From positions 17,334,316-17,398,315 of the forward strand of contig CM035232.1 in the NCBI GenBank assembly GCA_020226215.1: DNA of 64,000 nt, given 5' to 3'. The translations under genes were made by a program, and so were the position numbers. The stretch comes from Sindora glabra. Lineage: Eukaryota; Streptophyta; Magnoliopsida; Fabales; Fabaceae. Shown one piece after another: positions 63,534 through 64,000 of the stretch; the stretch's first letter is position 1; every line of letters starts with the position of its first letter. Below the pieces are notes generated by a model. That model was not told the DNA's origin. It saw only the letters and a program-made list of their open reading frames with translations, and ran no database searches.

Positions 63534-64000
63534 TGTAAATATAAATAAATATTAATTTTAATTTATTGTTAATTTAAAATATTTTATATTATCAATAAAT
63601 AACTAATAGACACGTCATTCAAAAAGTAAGAGTAATTAAGAATTTTTAATAATAATAAAAAAATTTAACAAATTTCATTAATATAACATTATATGATATT
63701 TAAATTCATGAGTGAATGATAGTGTAAAGTTAATTTATACCGATAATGAATTAAGTTTAAATTCATACAAATATTAATTAATAATAATATTTATTTTTTA
63801 GATTAAATTTGATCCATTATCACTATAAAATATTTTATACTATTAATAAATAAAGATAAAATACATCATTAAAAATAATAATAATTAAAAAAATTTAACT
63901 ATAATAACGAAGTTTGACAATTTTTTATGACATGATAATACATAGATACATAATAGTATAAAATTAATTCACTAATAATAGATTAAATCTAAATCCCTTA
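63534..64000. other. AT-rich DNA at the window end
   Basis: Diverged AT repeats; no gene, RNA or transposon end was recognised. Confidence 0.5.

Overview
This is nuclear DNA from a flowering plant, most likely a eudicot. It is very AT-rich, has one intron-rich gene with canonical GT-AG introns, Au-type SINE tails, and remains of Mutator (MULE), hAT, CACTA, Harbinger-like and Helitron transposons. No bacterial, organellar or viral genes were seen.

The dominant feature is a long, almost perfect repeat. Positions 1-22460 recur at 33569-56031 with only a handful of SNPs and small indels seen by eye. Copy 1 stops at the base before a 100-N gap (22461-22560), while copy 2 runs straight on into new sequence. 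This is what two overlapping contigs or haplotigs, left unmerged at a scaffold gap, would look like. Gene and repeat counts should probably be halved.

Layout of one repeat unit, read from the complete contig after the gap: a decayed CACTA element (22674-26712), a Harbinger/Tourist-like element (26783-27570), a hAT MITE with perfect 8-bp target duplications (28888-29415), and an 11.9-kb MULE (29772-41682). The MULE has degenerate 83-bp terminal inverted repeats and a 9-bp flanking duplication. It carries two convergent dead genes: a mudrA-type transposase (+) and an Ulp1/DUF1985-like transposon protein (-). Its introns and central spacer, but not its coding segments, are filled with a dyad-symmetric motif (YAGTAACAT half-sites). 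Two further elements are nested in it. After the MULE come about 5.8 kb of intergenic DNA with two tRNA-derived SINEs, then the only convincing host gene: an 8-exon gene for a nuclear protein with an acidic region, a degenerate R3H region and two C-terminal G-patch domains (SQS1-like). Copy 2 of this gene (47498-52662) reads through; copy 1 (13932-19093) has a 2-bp deletion that frameshifts it. A 635-bp MITE follows.

Beyond the repeat, 56032-57642 is empty AT-rich DNA, and 57643-63533 looks like three head-to-tail Helitron-like units ending in CTAGT.

The most interesting candidate system is the MULE. A DUF1985/Ulp1-type accessory protein together with a lineage-specific short motif scattered only through non-coding parts of the same element resembles the VANC anti-silencing system of Arabidopsis VANDAL elements. 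The motif here is different and dyad-symmetric, and both genes are now dead through mostly G-to-A/C-to-T changes.
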